Source: JBBQZP01 sp038207585
GTDB taxonomy: Bacteria > Pseudomonadota > Alphaproteobacteria > Rhodobacterales > Rhodobacteraceae
Direction of reading: 5' to 3'
DNA: 14,845 nt
NCBI GenBank assembly: GCA_038207585.1
Contig: JBBQZP010000056.1
Location: forward strand, 1-14,845
Shown here piece after piece: positions 1 to 5,966 of the stretch. The notes under the pieces were generated by a model. The model was not told the origin of the DNA. It saw nothing but the letters and a program-made list of their open reading frames with translations, and ran no database searches. Numbering within the stretch: position 1 is the stretch's first letter; every line of letters begins with the position of its first letter. The position numbers and the translations under genes were made by a program.

Positions 1-102
1 GGTTCCCCCACACCCCCCGCATCACCTTTTTCCTGTTTTACAACCCAACCCGCCCCCCCCACTTTTCCTGGTGGGGCCCGCGCTCGTTTCGGGCATACGG
101 CA

Positions 103-116
103 CCATCATCTGATGG
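103..116. promoter_or_regulatory. Palindrome CCATCATCTGATGG, possible operator
   Basis: A perfect inverted repeat with 6-bp arms and a 2-bp centre, in the spacer upstream of the transporter gene. It shares its 6-2-6 layout with the palindrome at 145-158, 42 bp downstream, about four helical turns. No regulator is identified; the assignment as an operator is inference. Confidence 0.25.
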
Positions 117-144
117 CGTCGCCGTCTCGGTGCGAACGTAAAAG

Positions 145-158
145 TTTGCACTTGCAAA
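145..158. promoter_or_regulatory. Palindrome TTTGCACTTGCAAA, candidate activator/operator site
   Basis: A perfect inverted repeat (TTTGCA-CT-TGCAAA) about 210 bp before the transporter start. From memory, TTTGCAA-type half-sites are bound by short-chain fatty acyl-CoA regulators (ScfR family: PccR, RamB) in Rhodobacter and Paracoccus. If so, the transporter could be controlled by carboxylate metabolism. The spacing here differs from the published consensus as I recall it, so this is only a lead. Confidence 0.3.
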
Positions 159-355
159 GCGGTCTTAAATTGTTACCACTTGCGGACTGCGATCTGCGAT
201 GCGGTCGCAAAACTGCTATGTCGTGTGACACAACTGGATAAGACTTTTTCTACCGAAGCATTTTCAGATCCAAAACGAGCGTTTCTCCGCAACCCTGAAT
301 CATGGGTTGCGCGGATGCGTGCACTGCAAAAACGGCCTTCATCAAGGAGGCGAAA

Positions 356-362
356 GGGAGGG
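356..362 (+). promoter_or_regulatory. Ribosome-binding site GGGAGGG that fixes the transporter start
   Basis: The sequence GGGAGGG ends five bases before the ATG at 368. This favours 368 over the upstream in-frame ATG at 302, which would add 22 residues without membrane or family character and has no Shine-Dalgarno. Confidence 0.7.
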
Positions 363-367
363 ACCTT

Positions 368-2026
368 ATGACGACAACGAATGACGCCTACGGCGCCGCC
401 GGGGGCACGCCCGGACTACTGGACCGCGAACGCATCGTCGCGAAACCGGGCTTCAACCGCTGGATGGTGCCACCTGCGGCGCTGGCGATCCATCTGTGCA
501 TCGGCATGGCATATGGGTTCAGCGTGTTCTGGCTGCCGCTGTCACGATCCGTCGGCATCTCGGCCCCGGTGGTCTGCGAGGGGATGTCGCTGATGACCTC
601 GCTGTTCACCAAGACCTGTGATTGGCGCGTCGCTGATCTGGGTTGGATTTATACGCTGTTCTTCGTGTTCCTTGGTTCCGCCGCCGCCATCTGGGGCGGC
701 TGGCTGGAGCGTGCGGGGCCACGCAAGGCGGGCGTTGTCGCGGCAATCTGCTGGACCGGTGGCATCGCGATTGCGGCGTATGGCGTTTACATCCACCAGC
801 TCTGGCTGATGTGGCTGGGCGCGGGCGTCATTGGCGGCATCGGGCTGGGACTTGGCTATATCTCGCCCGTCTCGACCCTGATCAAATGGTTCCCCGACCG
901 GCGCGGCATGGCGACGGGCATGGCGATCATGGGCTTTGGCGGCGGCGCGCTGATCGGCGCACCCCTTGCCAACTACCTGATGACGCAGTTTGCAAGCGCA
1001 ACCGACGTTGGCGTCTGGCAGACCTTCCTTGTGATTGCCGCGATTTATCTGGTGTTCATGCTGGGTGGCGCGTTCGGCTACCGCATCCCGCCCGCAGGCT
1101 GGAAGCCCGAAGGCTGGACGGCCCCTGCGGCCAGCACCAATGCGATGATCACTCAAAACCACGTCCATCTGCGCGACGCGCACAAGACCAAGCAGTTCTG
1201 GCTGATCTGGATCGTGCTGTGCATGAACGTCTCGGCGGGTATCGGGGTGATCGGCATGGCCTCACCTATGCTGCAGGAAATCTTTGCGGGCGCGCTGATC
1301 GGTTTGCCCGAGATCAAGTTCACCGACCTTTCGCCTGAACAGAAAGTGTCCATCGCGGCGATTGCGGCGGCGTTCACCGGGCTTTTGTCGCTGTTCAACA
1401 TTGGTGGGCGGTTCTTCTGGGCATCGCTGTCGGACAAGATCGGGCGCAAGAACACCTACTTTGCGTTCTTCATCCTTGGCATCGTTCTGTACGCACTTGC
1501 CCCGACCGCAGCCGCCATGGGCAGCAAGCTGATGTTTGTCGGCATCTTTGCAATCATCCTGTCAATGTATGGCGGCGGTTTCGCGACGGTTCCGGCCTAT
1601 CTTGCCGATATCTTCGGCACGCAGTTCGTGGGCGCAATCCACGGGCGTCTGCTGACGGCATGGGCCACGGCGGGCATTCTTGGGCCGGTCGTCGTGAACT
1701 ACATCCGTGAGGCGCAGATCAACGCGGGCATTGAGCGTGCGCAGGTTTACGACTTCACGATGTATATCCTGTGCGGGATGCTGGTGGTCGGCCTGATCGC
1801 CAACGCGATGGTCAAGCCGTTGGACAAGAAATGGTTCATGTCGGAAACCGAGGTTGCAGCGATGCAGGCCAAGGTGACGATGGCGGACACTACTGGCAAT
1901 GGTGGGTCGTTCGGCATTGGTCGCGGTGGCTTTGACGCACCCGCGCTGTTGGCATGGGCCGTGGTGGTGCTGCCGATCCTGTGGGGCGTGTGGATCACGC
2001 TGCAAAAGTCGGCGGCGCTGTTCTAA
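368..2026 (+). CDS. OFA-family MFS transporter (oxalate/formate antiporter-like)
   Basis: An inner-membrane carrier of the major facilitator superfamily, 552 residues from the ATG at 368. The first helix starts near residue 33. The MFS motif A is seen twice, as GWLERAGPRK (about 111-120) and SLSDKIGRK (about 353-361), marking the two six-helix halves. The segments LIKWFPDRRG (171-180) and the YLADIFGTQFVGAIHGR region (411-427) are typical of the oxalate:formate antiporter (OFA) family. After the last canonical helix, a linker of about 40 residues (489-528) leads to one more hydrophobic segment (about 526-545) ending in KSAALF. This resembles the tiny 'MFS transporter small subunit' that I recall being encoded separately next to some OFA genes. 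The gene is monocistronic, ending at the terminator at 2046-2080. The substrate is probably a small mono- or dicarboxylate; oxalate or formate cannot be assumed. Confidence 0.9.
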   Translation: MTTTNDAYGAAGGTPGLLDRERIVAKPGFNRWMVPPAALAIHLCIGMAYGFSVFWLPLSRSVGISAPVVCEGMSLMTSLFTKTCDWRVADLGWIYTLFFVFLGSAAAIWGGWLERAGPRKAGVVAAICWTGGIAIAAYGVYIHQLWLMWLGAGVIGGIGLGLGYISPVSTLIKWFPDRRGMATGMAIMGFGGGALIGAPLANYLMTQFASATDVGVWQTFLVIAAIYLVFMLGGAFGYRIPPAGWKPEGWTAPAASTNAMITQNHVHLRDAHKTKQFWLIWIVLCMNVSAGIGVIGMASPMLQEIFAGALIGLPEIKFTDLSPEQKVSIAAIAAAFTGLLSLFNIGGRFFWASLSDKIGRKNTYFAFFILGIVLYALAPTAAAMGSKLMFVGIFAIILSMYGGGFATVPAYLADIFGTQFVGAIHGRLLTAWATAGILGPVVVNYIREAQINAGIERAQVYDFTMYILCGMLVVGLIANAMVKPLDKKWFMSETEVAAMQAKVTMADTTGNGGSFGIGRGGFDAPALLAWAVVVLPILWGVWITLQKSAALF

Positions 2027-2045
2027 GCGCCAAATTGGGCAAAGC

Positions 2046-2080
2046 AAAAGGGGCGTGCCATGTGGCACGCCCCTTTTTTA
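2046..2080. terminator. Rho-independent terminator between the convergent transporter and pnp genes
   Basis: A stem GGGGCGTGCCA (2050-2060) pairs perfectly with TGGCACGCCCC (2063-2073) around a very short loop, so the real loop is probably ATGT with 10 bp of stem. A run of six T (2074-2079) follows on the plus strand. AAAA at 2046-2049 extends the pairing and gives a short U-run in the other direction, so it may also stop pnp transcripts. Confidence 0.85.
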
Positions 2081-2101
2081 TTCGGATGGCAGGGAAAAGG
2101 C

Positions 2102-4234
2102 TTACGCCTCTTCCTTGGTTTCCGCGATTTCCGCGCCGGTTTCCTGATCGACCATCTTCATGCCAAGGCGCACCTTGCCACGATCGTCAAAGCCCAGAAG
2201 TTTGACTTTCACTTCCTGGCCTTCCTTCAGATGCTCGTTCGGGTGCTGCAACCGCTTGGACGCGATCTGGCTGACATGCACCAGCCCGTCACGCTTGCCA
2301 AAGAAGTTCACGAACGCGCCGAAATCAACCAGTTTCACAACCTTGCCGGTATAAACCTTGCCTTCTTCCGGCTCGGCCACGATCGACCAGATCATGTCAT
2401 AGGCGCGCTTGATCGCCGCCGCATCGTTGGATGCGATTTTGATCATGCCGTCATCATTGATGTCGACTTTGGCACCACTGGTTTCCACGATCTCGCGGAT
2501 GACCTTGCCGCCCGACCCGATGACTTCACGGATCTTGTCGGTGGGGATGGTCAGCGTTTCGATCTTGGGGGCGTATTCACTGAAGCCTTGCGGGGCCGAC
2601 AGCGCCTTGTTCATCTCTTCCAAGATGTGGAGACGGCCGTCCTTGGCCTGCGCCAAAGCCTGCTCCATGATCGCGGGCGTGATGCCTGCAACCTTGATGT
2701 CCATCTGCAGGCTGGTGATGCCGTTCGCCGTGCCCGCAACCTTGAAGTCCATGTCACCCAAGTGATCTTCATCACCCAGAATGTCGGTCAGAATGGCGTA
2801 TTTGCCGCCATCCTCAAGGATCAGACCCATCGCCACACCCGCCACCGGCGATTTCAGCGGAACGCCCGCATCCATCATCGAAAGCGAGCCACCGCAAACC
2901 GACGCCATCGAGGATGAGCCGTTGGATTCCGTGATCTCCGACACCAGACGAATGGTATAGGGGAAATCGGTCGCCGCAGGCAGAACCGCCTGCAACGCAC
3001 GCCATGCCAGCTTGCCATGACCAATCTCACGACGGCCGGGGCTGCCTACGCGGCCCACTTCGCCCACCGAATAGGGCGGGAAGTTGTAGTGCAAAAGGAA
3101 GTTGGAGCGGCTGTTGCCGTGCAGTGCGTCGATGATCTGCTCATCCTCGCCGGTGCCCAGCGTGGTCACGACCAGCGCCTGCGTTTCGCCACGGGTGAAC
3201 AGGGCCGAGCCATGGGTGCGCGGCAGGATGCCGGTTTCGCCCACAATCGGGCGCACCGTCTTGGTGTCACGCCCGTCAATCCGTGCGCCGCCCTTGATGA
3301 TGTCGCCGCGCAGGATACTGCTTTCCAGTTCCTTGATCGCCGAACCAAGGTTGGCATCGGCCTTGTCTTCGTCCGACAGCTTTTCCTTGATCGCCGACAC
3401 CGCCGCCGAAATCGCGTTGGTGCGTTCCTGCTTGTCCTGCAAGGCAAAGGCCGCGCGCATCGCCTTTTCGCCGGATTTCTTCACACGACCCGACAGGGCC
3501 GAATAATCCGGGGGCGAGAAATTGAACGGCTCTTTCGCGCAAAGTTCGGCAAAATCGACGATGAGATCCAGCACCGGCTGCATCGCATCATGGCCGAATT
3601 TCACCGCACCCAGCATTTCTTCTTCGGTCAGCTCGTAGGCTTCGGATTCGACCATCATCACGGCGTCTTTGGTGCCGGCGATAACCAGATCCAGCCGCTG
3701 CTCGGGGTTTTCGCGCAGCTTCTGCATATCATCGACATCGGGGTTCAGCTTGTAGGCCCCGTTGGAGAATCCAACACGCGCCGCAGCAATCGGCCCCATG
3801 AAGGGCACGCCCGAAATCGTCAGCGCAGCCGAAGCCGCGATCATCGCCAGAATATCCGGCTCGTTCACAAGGTCATGCGACAGCACGGTGCACATCACCA
3901 GCACTTCGTTCTTGAACCCCGGCACGAACAGCGGGCGGATCGGACGGTCGATCAGACGCGAGGTCAGCGTTTCCTTTTCCGAAGGCCGCGCCTCACGTTT
4001 GAAGAAGCCACCGGGAACCTTGCCGGCCGCATAGTATTTTTCCTGATAATGCACGGTCAGCGGAAAGAAATCCTGCCCCGGTTTTTGAGTGCGCGCGTAG
4101 GTCACGTTCGCCATAACACTGGTTTCGCCCAGCGTCGCAATCACCGTGCCATCGGCCTGCCGGGCAACCTTGCCCGTTTCCAGTGTCAGCGTCTCATCGC
4201 CCCACTGGATGGATTTTGTCGTCACATTGAACAT
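2102..4234 (-). CDS. pnp: Polyribonucleotide nucleotidyltransferase (PNPase)
   Basis: A 3'-5' phosphorolytic exoribonuclease that degrades RNA to nucleoside diphosphates, working in mRNA turnover as a homotrimer. It has 710 residues, the usual length. The order is RNase PH-like domain 1 (with FFKREARPSEKETL from 77), the helical linker (about 245-310), RNase PH-like domain 2, KH domain with GSGGK (573-577), and S1 domain (about 623-694, KRDGLVHVSQIA). The catalytic pair corresponding to E. coli D486/D492 is present as D488 and D494 in ILGDEDHLGDMDF. The tail is acidic (ETKEEA). A weak Shine-Dalgarno-like AGGGA lies about eight bases upstream of the start. pnp usually follows rpsO directly; here an HNH gene and about 1.15 kb separate them, so pnp needs its own promoter or read-through. 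None is clear in 4235-4409. Confidence 0.98.
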   Translation of the reverse strand: MFNVTTKSIQWGDETLTLETGKVARQADGTVIATLGETSVMANVTYARTQKPGQDFFPLTVHYQEKYYAAGKVPGGFFKREARPSEKETLTSRLIDRPIRPLFVPGFKNEVLVMCTVLSHDLVNEPDILAMIAASAALTISGVPFMGPIAAARVGFSNGAYKLNPDVDDMQKLRENPEQRLDLVIAGTKDAVMMVESEAYELTEEEMLGAVKFGHDAMQPVLDLIVDFAELCAKEPFNFSPPDYSALSGRVKKSGEKAMRAAFALQDKQERTNAISAAVSAIKEKLSDEDKADANLGSAIKELESSILRGDIIKGGARIDGRDTKTVRPIVGETGILPRTHGSALFTRGETQALVVTTLGTGEDEQIIDALHGNSRSNFLLHYNFPPYSVGEVGRVGSPGRREIGHGKLAWRALQAVLPAATDFPYTIRLVSEITESNGSSSMASVCGGSLSMMDAGVPLKSPVAGVAMGLILEDGGKYAILTDILGDEDHLGDMDFKVAGTANGITSLQMDIKVAGITPAIMEQALAQAKDGRLHILEEMNKALSAPQGFSEYAPKIETLTIPTDKIREVIGSGGKVIREIVETSGAKVDINDDGMIKIASNDAAAIKRAYDMIWSIVAEPEEGKVYTGKVVKLVDFGAFVNFFGKRDGLVHVSQIASKRLQHPNEHLKEGQEVKVKLLGFDDRGKVRLGMKMVDQETGAEIAETKEEA

Positions 4235-4329
4235 CTATCGTTCCCTATATGAGAGCACCCACAGGCCCCTTGCCCGTGTCTCTCGGCTTGCATGGCGGCC
4301 CCATTGCCGCCGCCCCCTATCCTTCGTGT

Positions 4330-4349
4330 GCGGCCGGGGGCAGGGCCGC
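4330..4349. repeat. GC hairpin in the HNH-pnp spacer
   Basis: GCGGCC (4330-4335) and GGCCGC (4344-4349) form a 6-bp inverted repeat around eight G/C-rich bases, about 95 bases upstream of pnp. The pnp leader of E. coli holds a stem-loop used in autoregulation, but nothing here shows that this hairpin has that role. There is no T-run, so it is not a terminator. Confidence 0.3.
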
Positions 4350-4371
4350 ATGTCACAGATGGCGCGCGTTT

Positions 4372-4403
4372 ACAGGAAAATGGGGGGGAGGGGAAGGGGG
4401 GGG
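4372..4403. repeat. Interrupted poly-G tract at the left edge of the AT-rich insert
   Basis: On the plus strand the run is G7, A, G4, AA, G8 (4382-4403), ending seven bases before the HNH stop codon. Next to it, read on the minus strand, is TTTTCCTGT (4372-4380), which recurs beside the C-tracts at the window's left end. With the C9 tract at 5317-5325 it brackets the AT-rich HNH gene in inverted orientation. Homopolymers are also prone to sequencing error. Confidence 0.6.
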
Positions 4404-4409
4404 ACGATT

Positions 4410-5189
4410 CTAAGCTTCCAATCGACACTTGCCTGACTGAACGGAAATTATCGCCTTCAGCTCCTCGATTGAATACGGGACTTCGCGACGATGCAACATG
4501 GAATGGCAGTTTGGGCAAACAGGGCGTAAATCACTAGTTGGGTCTATCACATATTCTCGACTAATGGTCGATAGAGGTACTAAATGGTGAACATGAATAA
4601 AATTTTCAGCAATAGAGCCGTATACATGTGCTAAATCAATCCCACAAACCGAACAACCATATCCAAACTTGGCTAAGCACAGATCACGAGCCTCTCTACT
4701 CCTTTCAAACCGGTTGACCAAGATCGTCTTTTTGGCTCCTTCGTAAATGTTATCACCCTTAATCTCATCGCCTAATTCAATATATTCGGAGTTCTCCAAA
4801 ATCCAATATCTTCGCTCTAAATGATGTTTAGAGGGCTCTATTTCATGTTTCTGGCAATATAAAATAAACTGATCATCAATTTCTCGATATCTTGAATTCT
4901 CCGATCCAATTGGCGCTCCGCAAACACTCGTGATAGCCCTATTTGTTTTCCTGCCATCACGTTCTGATAGAAGTTCCGCATGATTGATGTCGTTTATGAG
5001 ATATCCAGAAAACTTGCTTGGAGAAAACATTACTTTGTCTTCTATCCGAGCGATCACGAAAAGCTTGCCATTTTTGATACGTTTATTATGAAAATCTCTC
5101 TGAAAAACAATATCGCTGTTTCCATAATCAAACAGTGCCTTCACATTCCGTAAAATGTCGGGGAGAGACAAAACAAGAGACTGCGGCAT
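4410..5189 (-). CDS. HNH endonuclease domain protein (orphan McrA-like)
   Basis: A predicted nuclease of 259 residues. The C-terminal HNH (beta-beta-alpha metal) domain runs from about 150 to 240. It holds a zinc-ribbon pair CSVC (179-182) and CPNC (225-228), the HVHHLVPLS core (199-207) with H201/H202, N227, and SMLHRR with H233. A lead-in EGAKKTILVNRFERSREAR resembles orphan 5-methylcytosine restriction enzymes of the McrA type. The N-terminal half (1-140) is not recognised and may be a sensing or DNA-binding module. AAGGAA about six bases before the ATG supports the start. The gene is much more AT-rich than everything around it (roughly 40% GC by eye), with A/T-ending codons, and sits between rpsO and pnp, which are usually adjacent. 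Horizontal acquisition is the simplest reading. No methylase or other restriction partner is in the window. Type IV restriction against modified DNA is possible but not shown. Confidence 0.85.
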   Translation of the reverse strand: MPQSLVLSLPDILRNVKALFDYGNSDIVFQRDFHNKRIKNGKLFVIARIEDKVMFSPSKFSGYLINDINHAELLSERDGRKTNRAITSVCGAPIGSENSRYREIDDQFILYCQKHEIEPSKHHLERRYWILENSEYIELGDEIKGDNIYEGAKKTILVNRFERSREARDLCLAKFGYGCSVCGIDLAHVYGSIAENFIHVHHLVPLSTISREYVIDPTSDLRPVCPNCHSMLHRREVPYSIEELKAIISVQSGKCRLEA

Positions 5190-5260
5190 AGTTGCTTTCC
5201 TTTCTAAATTTTAGTCAAAACCAAATCCATTTGTGCGCCTCTGATTTACGCTAGTGTATT

Positions 5261-5273
5261 CGGCAATTTGCCG
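5261..5273. promoter_or_regulatory. Palindrome CGGCAATTTGCCG upstream of the HNH gene
   Basis: A perfect inverted repeat (CGGCAA-T-TTGCCG) about 72 bases upstream of the HNH start, inside the AT-rich segment. Its position fits an operator for the HNH gene, but no regulator gene is adjacent and no clear promoter hexamers could be set beside it. Confidence 0.3.
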
Positions 5274-5316
5274 TCTATCAGAAAATGTTACCGTTACATG
5301 AAAGCCAAAAAAGTTG

Positions 5317-5325
5317 CCCCCCCCC
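5317..5325. repeat. C9 homopolymer at the right edge of the AT-rich insert
   Basis: Nine C residues on the plus strand between the rpsO terminator and the AT-rich HNH segment. It is in inverted orientation relative to the poly-G tract at 4382-4403. Confidence 0.6.
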
Positions 5326-5331
5326 AAACGC

Positions 5332-5360
5332 AAAACGCCCGCACCTCTCGGCGCGGGCGT
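5332..5360 (-). terminator. Rho-independent terminator of rpsO
   Basis: Read on the minus strand, ACGCCCGC and GCGGGCGT (plus-strand arms 5353-5360 and 5335-5342) form an 8-bp GC-rich stem with a 10-base loop, followed by TTTTGCGTTT. It lies 25 bases after the rpsO stop and should uncouple rpsO from the HNH and pnp genes, at least in part. Confidence 0.75.
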
Positions 5361-5384
5361 CCCGTAACTCCGGCCAGCGAAACC

Positions 5385-5654
5385 TTAGCGGCGCAGGCCC
5401 AGGCGGGCGATCAGCGACGTATAGCGCGCCTCGTCCTTGCCCTTCAGATAATCCAGCAGCTTGCGGCGCAGGGCGACCATCATCAACAGCCCGCGGCGCG
5501 AGTGGTTGTCTTTCTTGTGACCCTTGAAATGCTCGGTCAGCGTCGCGATGCGCGACGACAGGATCGCCACCTGAACTTCGGGCGAACCGGTGTCGCCTTC
5601 CTTGGTGCCGTATTCCTTGATCAGACGGGTCTTTTCTTCAACAGTGATCGACAT
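5385..5654 (-). CDS. rpsO: 30S ribosomal protein S15
   Basis: A small-subunit ribosomal protein that binds 16S rRNA early in assembly and contacts the 23S rRNA in the B4 bridge. It has 89 residues, the standard length. It begins MSITVEEKTRLIKEYG and contains the conserved GDTGSPEVQVAILSSRI and HSRRGLLMMVALRRKLLDYL stretches. Longer in-frame upstream extensions exist but only AAGGAGT (5660-5666), five bases before this ATG, is a good ribosome-binding site. It belongs to the rbfA-truB-rpsO-pnp series but is now separated from truB by about 2.1 kb that includes an opposite-strand RTX gene, so it must have its own promoter. Confidence 0.98.
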   Translation of the reverse strand: MSITVEEKTRLIKEYGTKEGDTGSPEVQVAILSSRIATLTEHFKGHKKDNHSRRGLLMMVALRRKLLDYLKGKDEARYTSLIARLGLRR

Positions 5655-5738
5655 CGGATACTCCTTTGGTTGGATGCGACGGCGCAGGCCGGGATGTCGT
5701 CCAGCAAGGCCCTTGTCTCCGCAACAGCGGATGCGCGC

Positions 5739-5744
5739 GTATAG
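5739..5744 (-). promoter_or_regulatory. rpsO: Possible -10 element of the rpsO promoter
   Basis: CTATAC on the minus strand, 84 bases upstream of the rpsO ATG. The region about 17 bases upstream is T-rich (CTTTTC) and a weak -35. Proposed because rpsO is cut off from upstream operon genes and needs a local promoter. Confidence 0.3.
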
Positions 5745-5805
5745 GGGCATCTGCGCGAAAAGAAAAGCACCAATCGCGGGCAGCCCCCTGCCGGGGCGAT
5801 GCGCG

Positions 5806-5823
5806 GCAATTAACTCTAATTGC
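5806..5823. promoter_or_regulatory. Inverted repeat GCAATTA-ACTC-TAATTGC
   Basis: Seven-base perfect arms around a four-base centre, in the middle of the rpsO/RTX divergent spacer. It could be a dyad operator for either gene, or a small hairpin. It has no T-run, so it is not a terminator. Confidence 0.3.
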
Positions 5824-5919
5824 ACAAAAAGGTCGGCGAAGCGTAGAGGAAAGGCCAGATTCGTGCCACAGTGCGGCGCGATATTTCCCATCAGTCGCAA
5901 GGGCTTGACCGAAATATTG

Positions 5920-5950
5920 GTTAACGCCCCGCGCGGGAAATCGTTAACGC
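5920..5950. promoter_or_regulatory. Two GTTAACGC direct repeats upstream of the RTX gene
   Basis: GTTAACGC occurs at 5920-5927 and 5943-5950, 23 bases apart, close to two helical turns, and just before the RTX start. TTAA-containing half-sites are typical of CtrA boxes in alphaproteobacteria, but the spacing does not match the classical TTAA-N7-TTAA box. CtrA control is a guess. Confidence 0.25.
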
Positions 5951-5966
5951 ATCGGGGGTGGGTGCC

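Larger units (their letters stand above)
1..367. other. Non-coding leader upstream of the OFA transporter
   Basis: No convincing gene lies here; the short reading frames have no family resemblance and poor codon character. The left part is pyrimidine-rich, with C-tracts (C6 at 13-18, C8 at 53-60), each followed by a TTTTCCTG-like element (27-36 and 63-70). Further right are two palindromes with the same 6-2-6 architecture, CCATCA-TC-TGATGG (103-116) and TTTGCA-CT-TGCAAA (145-158), which are candidate operators. I could not place a clear -35/-10 pair. A ribosome-binding site ends the region at 356-362. Confidence 0.6.
5655..5966. other. Divergent spacer between rpsO and the RTX gene
   Basis: No gene is supported in this 312-base gap. 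Reading towards rpsO it must hold that gene's promoter; the best -10 is CTATAC on the minus strand (5739-5744), with a poor -35. In the middle is a perfect inverted repeat at 5806-5823. On the RTX side are TTGACC (5905-5910), a -35-like hexamer with no good partner, and two copies of GTTAACGC at 5920-5927 and 5943-5950. Confidence 0.5.

Noticed and set aside
180..371. A 63-residue plus-strand frame before the transporter
   Set aside because: It has no ribosome-binding site, no family character, and overlaps the transporter start; treated as leader.
542..1183. A 213-residue minus-strand frame inside the transporter
   Set aside because: Antisense to a confident membrane protein and without recognisable features.
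2060..2917. A 285-residue open frame on the plus strand
   Set aside because: It starts inside the terminator hairpin and runs antisense to the S1/KH end of pnp; an effect of high-GC codon bias.
3017..4252. A 411-residue open frame on the plus strand opposite pnp
   Set aside because: It is the antisense shadow of pnp, with His/Arg-rich composition and no family resemblance; pnp on the other strand is certain.
4410..5189. Complete restriction-modification or multi-gene defence system around the HNH gene
   Set aside because: No methyltransferase, specificity, helicase or toxin-antitoxin partner is present on either side; the neighbours are rpsO and pnp.
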